This document shows, in pieces, positions 1-8,365 of a DNA stretch of 64,000 nucleotides (its first letter is position 1; each line of letters starts with the position of its first letter). The stretch is taken from the NCBI RefSeq assembly GCF_011045035.1, contig NZ_JAALAA010000015.1:1-64000 (forward strand), in the 5' to 3' direction. This DNA is from Nocardioides turkmenicus (GTDB taxonomy: Bacteria; Actinomycetota; Actinomycetes; Propionibacteriales; Nocardioidaceae). The position numbers and the translations under genes are program-made. The notes below the pieces were generated by a model. It was not told the origin of the DNA. It was given only the letters and a program-made list of their open reading frames with translations, and made no database searches.

Positions 1-19
1 AGCTGTGTATAAGAGACAG
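1..19 (+). other. Tn5/Nextera mosaic-end adapter sequence at the window edge
   Basis: Bases 1-19 read AGCTGTGTATAAGAGACAG, which equals the 19-bp Tn5 mosaic end used in Nextera libraries except at base 3 (C in place of A). It is AT-rich beside DNA of very high GC content and sits exactly at the first base. The likely explanation is an untrimmed library adapter at a contig end, not a genomic element. Genomic sequence probably begins at about base 20. Confidence 0.85.
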
Positions 20-56
20 CGCTCGCCACGACCCGTACCGACCCGACGGAGAAGCC

Positions 57-1505
57 ATGACCTCACCGACCCGCCGCGAGCACGACCTGCTCGGCGATCT
101 CGACGTCCCCGCGGAGGCGTACTGGGGCGTCCACACCGCGCGCGCCCGCGCCAACTTCCCCATCACCGGCACCACGATCGGCACCTATCCGCACCTGGTG
201 AACGCGCTTGCCGCGGTCAAGGAGGCAGCCGCGCTCGCCAACCTCGAGCTCGGCCTCCTCGACCAGGAGCGTGCCGGGGCCATCGTGGCCGCGTGCCAGG
301 AGATCCGCGCCGGTGAGCTGCACGACCAGTTCGTGGTCGACGTGATCCAGGGTGGCGCCGGCACCTCGACCAACATGAACGCCAACGAGGTCATCGCCAA
401 CCGAGCCCTCGAGCTGCTCGGTCATGACAAGGGCAGCTACGGCGAGCTCCACCCGAACGAGCACGTCAACCTCAGCCAGTCGACCAACGACGCCTATCCC
501 ACCGCCGTCAACATCGCGACCATCGTCGCGGTCGGCGCGCTGGCCGACGCCATGCGCGTCCTCGAGGAGGCCTTCGCCGCGAAGGCCGAGGAGTTCAGCG
601 GGATCCTCAAGATGGGACGTACGCAGCTCCAGGATGCCGTGCCGATGACGGTCGGCCAGGAGTTCCGCACCTACGCGGTGATGCTGGGGGAGGACCGGCT
701 CCGGCTGCAGGAGGCCGTCACGCTCCTGCACGAGATCAACCTGGGCGCGACCGCGATCGGCACCGGGCTCAACGCCCCGGCCGGCTACGCCGAGATCGCC
801 CGGCGTCGCCTGGAAGAGATCACCGGCCTGCCGCTGGTCACCGCACCGGACCTGATCGAGGCGACCCAGGACTGCGGGGCCTTCGTCCACCTCTCCGGCG
901 TGCTCAAGCGGGTCGCGGTCAAGGTGTCCAAGACCTGCAACGACCTGCGGCTGCTCTCCTCCGGGCCACGAGCCGGGCTCGGCGAGATCAACCTGCCGCC
1001 GATGCAGGCGGGGTCCTCGATCATGCCGGGCAAGGTCAACCCGGTCATCCCGGAGGTCGTCAACCAGGTCGCGTTCGAGGTCATCGGCAACGACGTCACG
1101 GTCACCATGGCCGCCGAGGCGGGCCAGCTCCAGCTCAACGCGTTCGAGCCGGTGATCCTGCACTCGCTGGTCGGCAGCATCACCCACCTGGCGGCCGCAT
1201 GCCGCGTGCTCGCGGAGCGCTGCGTACGCGGCATCACCGTCAACGGCGACCTGACCCGCGCCCAGGTCGAGCACTCCATCGGGCTCGTCACCGCGCTCAA
1301 CCCCGAGATCGGGTACGTCGCCGCGACCGAGATCGCCCGCGAGGCGCTGCGCAGCGGTCGAGGGGTCGCCGAGCTGATCCTCGAGCGTGGCCTGGTCTCA
1401 CCCGAGCGGCTCGCCCACCTGCTCCGCCCCGAGCAGCTCGCCCACCCCGGCACGGCGGACCGCGGGCCTGTGGTGCCCGAGGACACGCTGGACTCGACCG
1501 AGTAG
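57..1505 (+). CDS. aspA: aspartate ammonia-lyase
   Basis: Predicted to deaminate L-aspartate to fumarate and ammonia in the cytoplasm, feeding the TCA cycle. The 482-residue length fits the fumarase/aspartase superfamily. Superfamily landmarks are visible: GTSTNMNANEV near residue 103, HPNEHVNLSQSTND near 132, and the signature GSSIMPGKVNP near 319-329, whose serine is the catalytic loop residue in this family. The GSSIMPGKVNPVIPEVVNQ context favours aspartase over class II fumarase, but substrate choice between the two is inferred. A GGAG ribosome binding site lies 7 bases before the ATG. Upstream only about 36 bases remain before the adapter, so the promoter and any upstream partner are missing. 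The convergent TetR gene ends 27 bases downstream. Confidence 0.9.
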   Translation: MTSPTRREHDLLGDLDVPAEAYWGVHTARARANFPITGTTIGTYPHLVNALAAVKEAAALANLELGLLDQERAGAIVAACQEIRAGELHDQFVVDVIQGGAGTSTNMNANEVIANRALELLGHDKGSYGELHPNEHVNLSQSTNDAYPTAVNIATIVAVGALADAMRVLEEAFAAKAEEFSGILKMGRTQLQDAVPMTVGQEFRTYAVMLGEDRLRLQEAVTLLHEINLGATAIGTGLNAPAGYAEIARRRLEEITGLPLVTAPDLIEATQDCGAFVHLSGVLKRVAVKVSKTCNDLRLLSSGPRAGLGEINLPPMQAGSSIMPGKVNPVIPEVVNQVAFEVIGNDVTVTMAAEAGQLQLNAFEPVILHSLVGSITHLAAACRVLAERCVRGITVNGDLTRAQVEHSIGLVTALNPEIGYVAATEIAREALRSGRGVAELILERGLVSPERLAHLLRPEQLAHPGTADRGPVVPEDTLDSTE

Positions 1506-1531
1506 GCCTGGGCGCGGGCGAGTCCGGCCCG

Positions 1532-2149
1532 TCAACCACCCAGCCGCTCGTGAACGAGGAGCGTCGCGAGAGCGGCTTCGACGATCTCGAGCAGCCTGTC
1601 GCGACCCACTCCCTGGTTGGACTGCGTCGACAGCCCGTGCCACAGCGTCTGCACGAGCGCAGCGAGCGTCGACGGCGCGATGTCGATCCGTAGCCGACTC
1701 TCGTCGCGTTCCTGCTCGATGCGCTCCCGGAGCAGCCGCTCGTTGGAGGCGTGCAGCTCGCTCGCGTACGCGCGGATGTCGATGGTGTCGGGGGTGTCCG
1801 TCATCGCCGCGCTGCTGATCAGGCACCCCGGATGATGTGCGCTCGGCTGGGTGAACTCCTCCACGGATCGACGGAGGAGCTGACCGAGGACGTCGCCGAG
1901 CTCGGGCTCGGCACACGCCTCGATGTAGATGGTCCGGTATCGCTCAGCGTAGGTGCGGACGGCCTCCTCGAACAGGCCGGCCTTGCTGCCGAACGCGGCA
2001 TACATGCTCGACGTGGACATGCCGAGCGCCGAGCTGAGCGCTCGCGTGGTCGTGCCGGAGTAGCCCCGGCTCCAGAAGAGGCGTGCAGCCGCCAGCAGGG
2101 CGTCGTCGCGGTCGAACGCCCGCGGGCGTCCGACGGGGCGAGAGGTCAT
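1532..2149 (-). CDS. TetR/AcrR-family transcriptional repressor
   Basis: A 205-residue one-component regulator. The N-terminal helix-turn-helix is clear (about residues 10-58, with LFWSRGYSGTTTRALSSALG and STSSMYAAFGSKAGLFEEAV), and the C-terminal half is the variable ligand-binding domain. It is divergent from the alpha/beta hydrolase at 2188, with only 38 bases between the start codons, so it most likely represses that gene and itself. A TACAAT hexamer (2162-2157, minus strand) lies 7 bases before its ATG, suggesting a leaderless mRNA. The ligand is unknown; the neighbour suggests a substrate of the hydrolase. Confidence 0.88.
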   Translation of the reverse strand: MTSRPVGRPRAFDRDDALLAAARLFWSRGYSGTTTRALSSALGMSTSSMYAAFGSKAGLFEEAVRTYAERYRTIYIEACAEPELGDVLGQLLRRSVEEFTQPSAHHPGCLISSAAMTDTPDTIDIRAYASELHASNERLLRERIEQERDESRLRIDIAPSTLAALVQTLWHGLSTQSNQGVGRDRLLEIVEAALATLLVHERLGG

Positions 2150-2152
2150 GGC

Positions 2153-2204
2153 TTGAATTGTAGAGCGTCCGTTTCATAATAGGAGTTATGGAGCGTACGT
2201 TTCA
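2153..2204 (+). promoter_or_regulatory. promoter and direct-repeat operator between TetR gene and hydrolase
   Basis: A TTGAAT (2153-2158), 16-base spacer, CATAAT (2175-2180) promoter points to the hydrolase, whose ATG lies 7 bases after the -10 box, as in leaderless transcripts. Two 14-base direct repeats, GAGCGTCCGTTTCA (2163-2176) and GAGCGTACGTTTCA (2191-2204), differ at one position and are 28 bases apart. The first covers the spacer of this promoter, the second lies just after the start codon. They are the best candidates for TetR binding; TetR sites are usually inverted repeats, so the exact half-site layout is uncertain. Confidence 0.55.
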
Positions 2205-2994
2205 GAAATCGATCACCACCGGCGACGGCGCCTCGATCACGGTCGACGTGTACGGCGACGCCGGCAGCCCCGGGCTGCTGGTCTTTCCCGGAGTCATGAG
2301 CGATGCCTGGGGATGGCGGCACGTGGCCCGGGCGACGACCGCGTGGCCGTCGGTCGCGATCGTCAACCGGCGAGGCCGCGCCCCGTCGGGCCCGCTCGGC
2401 GCCGACTACTCGATCCGGACCGAGGTTGAGGATCTGAAGGCGGTGATCGAGGAGCTCGGCGAACCGAGCGTCCTCTTCGGCTGGAGCTATGGCGGCCTCG
2501 TCGCCCTTCTGCTCGCCTCCGAGCGGCCGGTGGACCACGTCATCGCGTACGAGCCGGTCGCGCCCGGGTTCGGTGCTGACGCGCTGCCGGCGCTGCGGGA
2601 GGCGGACGAGGCCGGCGACCGGGACCGCAGCGTCGAGATCGTCAACCGGAAGATCTCGGGGTTCTCGGCGGAGTACGTCGAGGCTCTGCGGTCCGACCGT
2701 GGTGCGTGGGACATGTTGTGCCGGCTCAGCGAACCCGTGCATGCCGAGCTCCGTGCTCTCTCCCAGGCAGAGGTGCCGGAGGCGTTCGGCTCGCACGCCG
2801 GCCTGGTCGACCTCATCGTCGGCGAGGACAACATCGGCGTCGCCCCGTACGGAACATCGTTCGAGCAGGTCCGAGCGAGGATCCCGCGGGCCGGCGTCCA
2901 TCGTCTTCCTGGGCAGGGCCACCTCGCCCACGTCGGCGGGCCGGAGGCTCTCGGCAAGATGCTCGACTCCCTCGCCCGCGTCGGCAAGGGCTAG
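2188..2994 (+). CDS. alpha/beta-fold hydrolase
   Basis: A 268-residue cytosolic alpha/beta hydrolase without signal peptide. The nucleophile elbow is GWSYGG with Ser at about residue 100; LLVFPGVMSDAWGW near residue 30 supplies the oxyanion-hole strand, and the C-terminal GQGHLAHVGGPE provides the catalytic His. The family spans esterases, dehalogenases and thioesterases, and the substrate cannot be read from sequence. It is divergent from a TetR gene that probably controls it, a common arrangement for inducible detoxification enzymes. The start at 2188 is supported by the -10 box 7 bases upstream and an AGGAG immediately before it. Confidence 0.85.
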   Translation: MERTFQKSITTGDGASITVDVYGDAGSPGLLVFPGVMSDAWGWRHVARATTAWPSVAIVNRRGRAPSGPLGADYSIRTEVEDLKAVIEELGEPSVLFGWSYGGLVALLLASERPVDHVIAYEPVAPGFGADALPALREADEAGDRDRSVEIVNRKISGFSAEYVEALRSDRGAWDMLCRLSEPVHAELRALSQAEVPEAFGSHAGLVDLIVGEDNIGVAPYGTSFEQVRARIPRAGVHRLPGQGHLAHVGGPEALGKMLDSLARVGKG

Positions 2995-3004
2995 CCTGCA
3001 GAGC

Positions 3005-3544
3005 ATGCGAGGCAGCGTCATCGTCCTGACCGGTCCGCCGGGTGCGGGCAAGTCGACCACCGCCCGAGTCCTGGCCGAAGGGTTTGACAAGGCTGTGCAC
3101 CTGCACACCGACGACTTCTGGCACTTCATCGTGTCGGGCATGATCCCGCCGTATCTCCCCGAGTCCGACGAGCAGAACCAGACCGTGGTCCGGGTGATCG
3201 CCGACGCTGCCTACGGGTACGCCGAGGGTGGGTTCACGGTGGTCGTCGACGGGATCGTGGGGCCATGGATGCTGGACCACTACCGCACCGGTCTCGAGGA
3301 GCACCCCGGGCTGTCCGTCCACTACCTGGTGCTGCGCCCGGATCGCGAGGAGACATTGCGCCGGGCGCAGGGGAGGAGCGGACCGGACGCGCTGGTCGAG
3401 GAGGGGCCGGTGCTGCAGCTCTGGGACCAGTTCGCGAACCTGGGTGAGCTGGAGCGCCACGTGATCGACACCAGCCGCCACTCACCCGATGACACGCTCG
3501 AGGCGGTGACCGACGCTGTGGCGAACAGCAGGTTCGTCATCTAG
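3005..3544 (+). CDS. P-loop (AAA/zeta-toxin-like) small-molecule kinase family protein
   Basis: A 179-residue P-loop protein that begins almost directly with the Walker A motif GPPGAGKST (residues 10-18), followed by HTDDFWHF, typical of adenylylsulfate-kinase/zeta-toxin-like kinases where the Asp pair binds the acceptor. The later LRPDREETLRRAQGR segment resembles the Arg-rich lid. A longer in-frame reading would run back into the hydrolase gene in another frame, so the ATG at 3005, 8 codons before the P-loop, is preferred. It follows the hydrolase by 10 bases on the same strand and may share its transcript. The phosphate acceptor is unknown. No antitoxin-like gene adjoins it, which argues against a zeta toxin-antitoxin pair. 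Confidence 0.75.
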   Translation: MRGSVIVLTGPPGAGKSTTARVLAEGFDKAVHLHTDDFWHFIVSGMIPPYLPESDEQNQTVVRVIADAAYGYAEGGFTVVVDGIVGPWMLDHYRTGLEEHPGLSVHYLVLRPDREETLRRAQGRSGPDALVEEGPVLQLWDQFANLGELERHVIDTSRHSPDDTLEAVTDAVANSRFVI

Positions 3545-3569
3545 GGCGACTCGACGCCCTGGTGTCGAC

Positions 3570-3932
3570 CTATGAGGCGCTCGTGACTCCTGCCTCGACG
3601 ACTGCGCTGATCGCGTCCCTCGAGGCCACGAGCGCTGCGATCGAGGCTTCGATGCGCGCCTGCTCGTGCTTGAGGTCTTCGATGGTTTGGGCGCAGATCG
3701 GGGCGAGGTGGCCCGCGCGTTCGGTCAGGCACGGCAGCACGGTGCGGATGGTCGCGGTGCTCAGGCCGGCGTCGAGCAGCTGACGGATGCGCCGTGCCAC
3801 CTCGACGTCGGTAGGGGAGTAGTCGCGGTAGCCGGACGAGCTCCGCGCGGGCACGAGCAGATCCTGCTCCTCGTAGTAGCGCAGCAGACGGGCCGGGATG
3901 CCCGTGCGGTCACTCACCTCGGAGATACGCAT
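3570..3932 (-). CDS. MerR-family transcriptional regulator
   Basis: A compact 120-residue MerR protein. The winged helix is at the N terminus (MRISEVSDRTGIPARLLRYYEEQDLL), followed by SGYRDYSPTDVEVARRI and a coiled-coil dimerisation helix with LKHEQARIEASIAAL. It has no large ligand-binding domain. It is divergent from an MFS exporter and the intergenic region holds a textbook MerR-type palindrome at 3961-3980, so it probably senses a compound pumped out by that exporter and activates the promoter by DNA distortion. Confidence 0.9.
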   Translation of the reverse strand: MRISEVSDRTGIPARLLRYYEEQDLLVPARSSSGYRDYSPTDVEVARRIRQLLDAGLSTATIRTVLPCLTERAGHLAPICAQTIEDLKHEQARIEASIAALVASRDAISAVVEAGVTSAS

Positions 3933-3960
3933 GTGAGCGGCGTCTCCTTTCGTCGGCTTG

Positions 3961-3980
3961 CCTTCACCTCGATGTGAAGG
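3961..3980. promoter_or_regulatory. MerR-type operator between MerR gene and MFS gene
   Basis: CCTTCAC-CTCGAT-GTGAAGG is a 7-base perfect inverted repeat with a 6-base centre. This CTTCAC..GTGAAG form is common for MerR regulators of exporters. A possible -35 (TTGCCT, 3958-3963) abuts it and a weak -10 lies about 20 bases further down, giving the overlong spacer that MerR proteins correct. Because the operator covers 3961-3980, translation of the MFS gene from the GTG at 3974 is unlikely. Confidence 0.8.
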
Positions 3981-3994
3981 TTGAGCCTAGCAAG

Positions 3995-5215
3995 GTGACT
4001 TCTCATCCTTCATCTGCCGTCGCTTCGCGCAGCCGGTCAGCCGTCGTCCTGGCCGGCTTCGTCGTCCTGGTCTTCTGCACCGGCACTGCCGAGTACCTTG
4101 TGGCGGGCGTGCTGCCCCAGCTCGCCGCCGACTTCTCGATCTCGACCGCCACGGCCGGCCAGACGGTGACCGCCTACGCCCTCGGTGTCGCTGTCGGGGG
4201 ACCGGTCGTCACCGTCCTCACCGCCCGGTTGCCGCGCAAGGGCCTGGCACTGTCCCTGGGTCTGCTGTTCATCATCGGCACCGTCGTGACCGCACTTGCC
4301 CCGACGTACGCGTGGGTGATCGTCGGACGGGTGGTCTCGGCGAGCAGTCAGGCGACGTTGTTCGCCATCGGGTTGACCACATCGAGCGCGGTGCTGGGAC
4401 CGGCGAAGCAGGGCCAGGCCATCGCGATCGTCGGTTCTGGGCTGACTGTTGCGACCGTGCTCGGCGTGCCGCTGGGGGCTCTGCTCGGTGGGAACACCAG
4501 CTGGCGGATCCCGTTCGCGATGGTCACGGTTTTGGCGGTCGTCGGGATCGTGCTCCTGGCTTGGGCGATGCCCCGAACCCCGGCTCCCGCGACCGGTGTG
4601 GGCGATGAGATCCGTACGCTTCTGCGTGGACCGATCCTGCTGGCGGTCGCGACCACGGTGATCGGGTTCGCGGGCGTGAGCATCGTCTTCACCTATCTCG
4701 TCCCTCTGCTGGCGGAGGTGACCGGAATGGCCGCCGCCATGATCCCGGTTCTCCTGCTGGTCTACGGTGCGGGCGGGTTCGTCGGGAATCTGGTTGCCGG
4801 GCGACTGGCAGACCTGTCCCTGGGCCGGACGCTCGCCGGCATCTTCCTCGCCCTGATCGCGACCTTGGCGGCGGTTCCCGTCGCAGCCCCGTACACCGTG
4901 CCGATGGTCGTCCTCGTCCTCCTCCTCGGTCTTGTCTCCACTGCCACGATCGCACCGCTGCAATCGCTGGTCATGCGTCACGCGGGGGCTGCGCCGACCC
5001 TGTCACTGGCCGTGAACGTGGGAGCGTTCAATCTCGCCAACGCGATCGGGTCGGCCCTGGGTGGTGTCGGCGTCGCCGCCGGGCTGCTGCGTTGGGGTGG
5101 TCTCGGTGGAGCCACCTTCGCCGCACTCGGTCTGCTCCTGACCGCCGTCGCGCTGCGTGCCACTCCGCGGCCGGTGGCCGACACCCGCGAAACGTCCGCG
5201 GTGCCCAGCCGGTGA
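3995..5215 (+). CDS. MFS transporter, DHA1-type multidrug/sugar-efflux exporter
   Basis: An inner-membrane major facilitator with 12 predicted membrane segments; the first is AVVLAGFVVLVFCTGTAEYL. FSISTATAGQTVTAYALG and VGRVVSASSQATLFAIGL match the AraJ/PurL-like DHA1 subgroup of proton-driven exporters. The cargo cannot be told from sequence. A GTG at 3974 is also in frame, but it lies inside the MerR operator, so the GTG at 3995 or a slightly later codon is more likely the start; the N-terminal 20 residues before the first helix are poorly constrained. Regulated by the divergent MerR gene. Confidence 0.82.
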   Translation: MTSHPSSAVASRSRSAVVLAGFVVLVFCTGTAEYLVAGVLPQLAADFSISTATAGQTVTAYALGVAVGGPVVTVLTARLPRKGLALSLGLLFIIGTVVTALAPTYAWVIVGRVVSASSQATLFAIGLTTSSAVLGPAKQGQAIAIVGSGLTVATVLGVPLGALLGGNTSWRIPFAMVTVLAVVGIVLLAWAMPRTPAPATGVGDEIRTLLRGPILLAVATTVIGFAGVSIVFTYLVPLLAEVTGMAAAMIPVLLLVYGAGGFVGNLVAGRLADLSLGRTLAGIFLALIATLAAVPVAAPYTVPMVVLVLLLGLVSTATIAPLQSLVMRHAGAAPTLSLAVNVGAFNLANAIGSALGGVGVAAGLLRWGGLGGATFAALGLLLTAVALRATPRPVADTRETSAVPSR

Positions 5216-5233
5216 AGCCCAGCCGAAGACGGT

Positions 5234-5319
5234 GGCTCCGATGACCGCCCCGCAAGCATCACGCCGTTGCGCCGTTCAGGCCGAACGGGAACGTGTGAGC
5301 TGTCGGGGCGGTCGGAGCC
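5234..5319. terminator. nested hairpin between convergent MFS and ABC permease genes
   Basis: GGCTCCG-ATG-ACCGCCCCG (5234-5252) pairs with CGGGGCGGTCGGAGCC (5304-5319), leaving one small bulge, and a second stem CCGTTC/GAACGG (5272-5277 and 5283-5288) sits in the loop. Both convergent genes end beside it, so a bidirectional termination or mRNA-stabilising role is likely. There is no U tract, as is usual in high-GC actinobacteria. Confidence 0.55.
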
Positions 5320-5320
5320 G

Positions 5321-6520
5321 TCATGGCGTCGCGAGCGCCTCGGTGGGGGAGAGCCGCGCGGCCCGGGCGGCGGGGTAGAGGCCGGCCACACAGCCCACCA
5401 GCAGGGTGGCGCCGAGCCCACCGCCCAGGGCCCAGGGCGGGACCACCGGTGCCCAGTCCTGCGTCAGGGCATAGATCACGGTGACGGCCCCGCCGATGGC
5501 CACCCCCGCGAGCCCGCCGAGCAGGGAGAGCATCAGCGACTCGGTCAGGAACTGGGAGCGGATCTGGCCTCGGGTCGCGCCCAGGGAGCGACGCAGCCCG
5601 ATCTCGGCACGTCGCTCCAGCACCGAGATCACCATGGTGTTGGCGACGCCGACCCCGCCGACGACCAGCGCGACCGCGCCGATGCCGAGGAGCAGGGCGG
5701 TGAAGGCCTGGTCGGCCGCCTGCTGTGCCTCGAGCGCGTCGGAGGGCTGGGCGACGTCGACCTCGCCGGGGGCCTCCGGGTTGGCGGTGGCACCGAGCAC
5801 CGCTTGCACCGACTCCACCTGCTCGGGCAGCGCCCGGGCGTAGAGGGTGGTGGCGTGCCCGTCGAAACCCAACACCTCCTGGGCGACGGGCCAGCCGATC
5901 AGGGCGGCGGTGTCGATCTCCGGCACCAGCGGTGAGGGTTCCAGGATCCCGACGACGGTGAACCAGCGTCCGCCGATGAGGATCTCGATCTCCGGGCTCG
6001 GCGAGCTCACCCCCAGCCGCTCCGCGGCCGCCGCGCCCAGCACCACCGCCGGATACTGCGCGGTCGAGTTGTTCAGCCAGGTGCCGTGGGCGAGCTGGGT
6101 GGCGGTGGTCTCGAGGAGGTCGGTCCGGGCTGCGTACGCGGCGATCCCCTTGGTCTCGGCAGCCGGGGTCTTGTCGGATCGGTAGACCTTGGCGTCCGGC
6201 ACGATCCCGATGGCGGAGACGTCCGTGACCGGGCCGATCCGGCCGACCATCGACTCCGCCGACAGGGGCAGCACCGCCTGCTCGCCCATCATCGTGGTGC
6301 CGTTCTGCGCGCTGAGCAGGTTGGTGCCGAGCGCGTCGAGCTGGGCGTCGAGCTCGGCCCGCGAGGACGAGGAGATGCCCACGACCGCGATCATCGCTGC
6401 GATGCCGATCGCGATCCCCAGGGAAGAGAGGAAGACACGCATCGGGCGGGTGTGCAGCCCTGCGGCGCCCACCCGCAGACGGTCGCCGGTGCTGAGCCGC
6501 CTGGGTGCCAACGTACTCAT
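5321..6520 (-). CDS. MacB/FtsX-type ABC transporter permease
   Basis: A 399-residue permease of the type VII (MacB-like) ABC superfamily. An N-terminal membrane helix (MRVFLSSLGIAIGIAAMIAVVG) is followed by a large extracytoplasmic MacB_PCD domain (about residues 55-270), then three helices in the FtsX domain beginning with ALLLGIGAVALVVGGVGVAN, with the conserved cytoplasmic loop ERRAEIGLRRSLGATRGQI. These systems use ATP hydrolysis to move or release substrates outside the membrane. It is translated last in the ATPase-adaptor-lipoprotein operon and its start overlaps the ATPase stop by 4 bases. Confidence 0.9.
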   Translation of the reverse strand: MSTLAPRRLSTGDRLRVGAAGLHTRPMRVFLSSLGIAIGIAAMIAVVGISSSSRAELDAQLDALGTNLLSAQNGTTMMGEQAVLPLSAESMVGRIGPVTDVSAIGIVPDAKVYRSDKTPAAETKGIAAYAARTDLLETTATQLAHGTWLNNSTAQYPAVVLGAAAAERLGVSSPSPEIEILIGGRWFTVVGILEPSPLVPEIDTAALIGWPVAQEVLGFDGHATTLYARALPEQVESVQAVLGATANPEAPGEVDVAQPSDALEAQQAADQAFTALLLGIGAVALVVGGVGVANTMVISVLERRAEIGLRRSLGATRGQIRSQFLTESLMLSLLGGLAGVAIGGAVTVIYALTQDWAPVVPPWALGGGLGATLLVGCVAGLYPAARAARLSPTEALATP

Positions 6521-7212
6521 CGACGACCACCCACCAGGGTGGAGCTGTCCGAGACGATCCGGCCGTCACGGATGCTGACCTGCCGGGGCAGCGACCGGGC
6601 GATGTCGCTGTCGTGGGTGATGATCACGACGGTCGTGCCGTCGCGGTGGAGGTCGCCGAGCAGCTCCATCACACCGGCGCCGGACACCGAGTCCAGGGCG
6701 CCGGTCGGTTCGTCGGCGAGCAGGAGCGCAGGCCCACCGGCGACCGCCCGGGCGATCGCGACCCGCTGCTTCTCGCCACCGGAGAGCTCGTGCGTCCGGT
6801 GCTTCAGCCGGTGACCGAGCCCGACCCTGGTCAGCGCCTTCGAGGCCAGCTCGCGGCGTTCGGTACGTCGCCGGCCGCTGTAGAGCAGGCCGTCGGCGAC
6901 GTTGTCGAGCGCGGTCGTCCCCGGGGCGAGGTGGAACTGCTGGAAGACGAAGCCGATCCGGCTCGCCCGCAGCGCCGAGAGCTGGGCATCGTCGAGCGCG
7001 CCGACATCGTGCCCGGCGATCCGCACCTGGCCGGAGGTGGGCCGGTCCAGCGTGCCGAGGATGTGCAGCAGCGTCGACTTGCCCGAGCCGGACGGGCCGA
7101 CGATGCCGACCAGCTCACCGGCATCGATCCGGATGCCGGCACCGTCCAGGGCGCGCACGCCGCCGGCGTACGTCTTGTGCACGTCGGTCAGCTCGATCAT
7201 CGGCTCACTCAC
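6517..7212 (-). CDS. MacB/LolD-type ABC transporter ATP-binding protein
   Basis: A 231-residue ATPase with Walker A GPSGSGKST, the LolD/MacB-type Q-loop VFQQFHLAPG, signature LSGGEKQRVAIARA, Walker B LLLADEPTGALD and switch His in ITHDSD. It energises the adjacent permease. The stop of the adaptor gene and the start of this gene overlap by 8 bases, and this gene overlaps the permease by 4, so the three are translationally coupled. Confidence 0.93.
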   Translation of the reverse strand: MSEPMIELTDVHKTYAGGVRALDGAGIRIDAGELVGIVGPSGSGKSTLLHILGTLDRPTSGQVRIAGHDVGALDDAQLSALRASRIGFVFQQFHLAPGTTALDNVADGLLYSGRRRTERRELASKALTRVGLGHRLKHRTHELSGGEKQRVAIARAVAGGPALLLADEPTGALDSVSGAGVMELLGDLHRDGTTVVIITHDSDIARSLPRQVSIRDGRIVSDSSTLVGGRR

Positions 7213-8365
7213 CCGGCACCCCTACGACGGTCCCCTCGGTGACGCCCTCGCCGGAGATCTCGACCCGTCCGCCGGAGAAGAGGCCGGTCTCGACCGGGAC
7301 GTACTCGGTGGTGCTGCCATCGACGACCTCGACGCCGAACCCGCCCTCCGCGAGGGCGACGAGCGCGGCGACCGGGACGGTGAGCACGTCCTTGCGCTCG
7401 CCTGCGGTGAAGGTGACGTCGACGGCGGCGGCGTCGTAGGCCGCCGCGGCCTCGCGGCCCTTCTTCTCGGTCAGCACCGCCACCACCTCGAGCGTGGTGG
7501 TGGCCTCGCCGTCGCCTCCGGAGCCCGAGTCCTCGGACACCTTGGTCGTGGCGTCGGTGATCTTTCCTGCTGCTGCGGTGCCGTCGGGAAGGGTCACCTC
7601 GACGGCGGCGCCGACCTCGGCCATCCGCCGGTCGGCGGGGTCGAGGGTGACGGTCACCGACGGCACCGTGTCGGTCACCGACAGCACCGGACCGCCGTTC
7701 CCGGCCTGGTCGCCCAGGCTGGCGGTGAGACTGCCGATCCGCACCGCGGTGGGCTGGACGACGACATCGTTCGTCCGGACGGTCCCGGTCTCCTCGACCC
7801 CGAGGTCCTCCTGCCACTCCGCGACCGCGGCCGCGGTCGCGTCGGTGTAGTCATGGTCGATGTCGAAGCCGCGATAGCCCAGCTCCCAGAGGTTCTTCTC
7901 CAGCTGCTTCACGTCTGTGCCCTCGGCGCCGGAGGCGAGGTCGCGCCACGCCGGGACGGTGCCGTAGACGAGGGGCACCGGGGTGGCGTCGACCTCGAAG
8001 AGGGGTTCGCCGCGGCGTACGACCTCGCCTTCCTCGGGGAGCGCCGTGACGGTGCCGGGCTTGCGGGAGGCGATCGGGACGAGGGCGCCGTAGCCGAGCG
8101 TGCCGCCCTCGGTGACCTCGTCCGTGAGGGTGCCTCGGGTGACCTCGGCCTTCGCGGGTGGGAGCGTGTCGGGGGTGTCGGAGGTGCCGGCGCGGTCGGC
8201 GTAGGCGTAGGCCGCGGCAGCCGTCCCGGCGACGGCGAGGGCGGCGAGGCCGACCCCGGCGATCTTGGCGGCGCGGCGCGGGCGTGCCGGTGGCTCGGTG
8301 GTCTTTCCGGGCTCAGCGCTCCCGGCCGGTTCGACGCGGACAGGTACGTCGTCGATCTCGGTCAC
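7205..8365 (-). CDS. HlyD/MacA-like efflux adaptor with peptidoglycan-binding-like domain
   Basis: A 386-residue membrane-anchored protein. One membrane helix (IAGVGLAALAVAGTAAAAYAY, about residues 34-54) is followed by a biotinyl-lipoyl-like region (VPIASRKPGTVTALP, EVVRRGEPLFEVD), then an inserted peptidoglycan-binding-type repeat (DVKQLEKNLWELGY, AAAVAEWQEDLGV), a beta-barrel and a C-terminal membrane-proximal domain. In monoderm actinobacteria such adaptors act with MacB-like pumps between membrane and cell wall. The GTG start at 8365 is chosen because it forms a 4-base stop/start overlap with the upstream lipoprotein gene and leaves a normal N-in signal anchor. Confidence 0.85.
   Translation of the reverse strand: MTEIDDVPVRVEPAGSAEPGKTTEPPARPRRAAKIAGVGLAALAVAGTAAAAYAYADRAGTSDTPDTLPPAKAEVTRGTLTDEVTEGGTLGYGALVPIASRKPGTVTALPEEGEVVRRGEPLFEVDATPVPLVYGTVPAWRDLASGAEGTDVKQLEKNLWELGYRGFDIDHDYTDATAAAVAEWQEDLGVEETGTVRTNDVVVQPTAVRIGSLTASLGDQAGNGGPVLSVTDTVPSVTVTLDPADRRMAEVGAAVEVTLPDGTAAAGKITDATTKVSEDSGSGGDGEATTTLEVVAVLTEKKGREAAAAYDAAAVDVTFTAGERKDVLTVPVAALVALAEGGFGVEVVDGSTTEYVPVETGLFSGGRVEISGEGVTEGTVVGVPGE

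Noticed and set aside
3005..3544. A zeta-toxin/antitoxin module
   Set aside because: Only the P-loop kinase is present; neither neighbour resembles an epsilon-type antitoxin and the flanking genes are a hydrolase and a MerR regulator.
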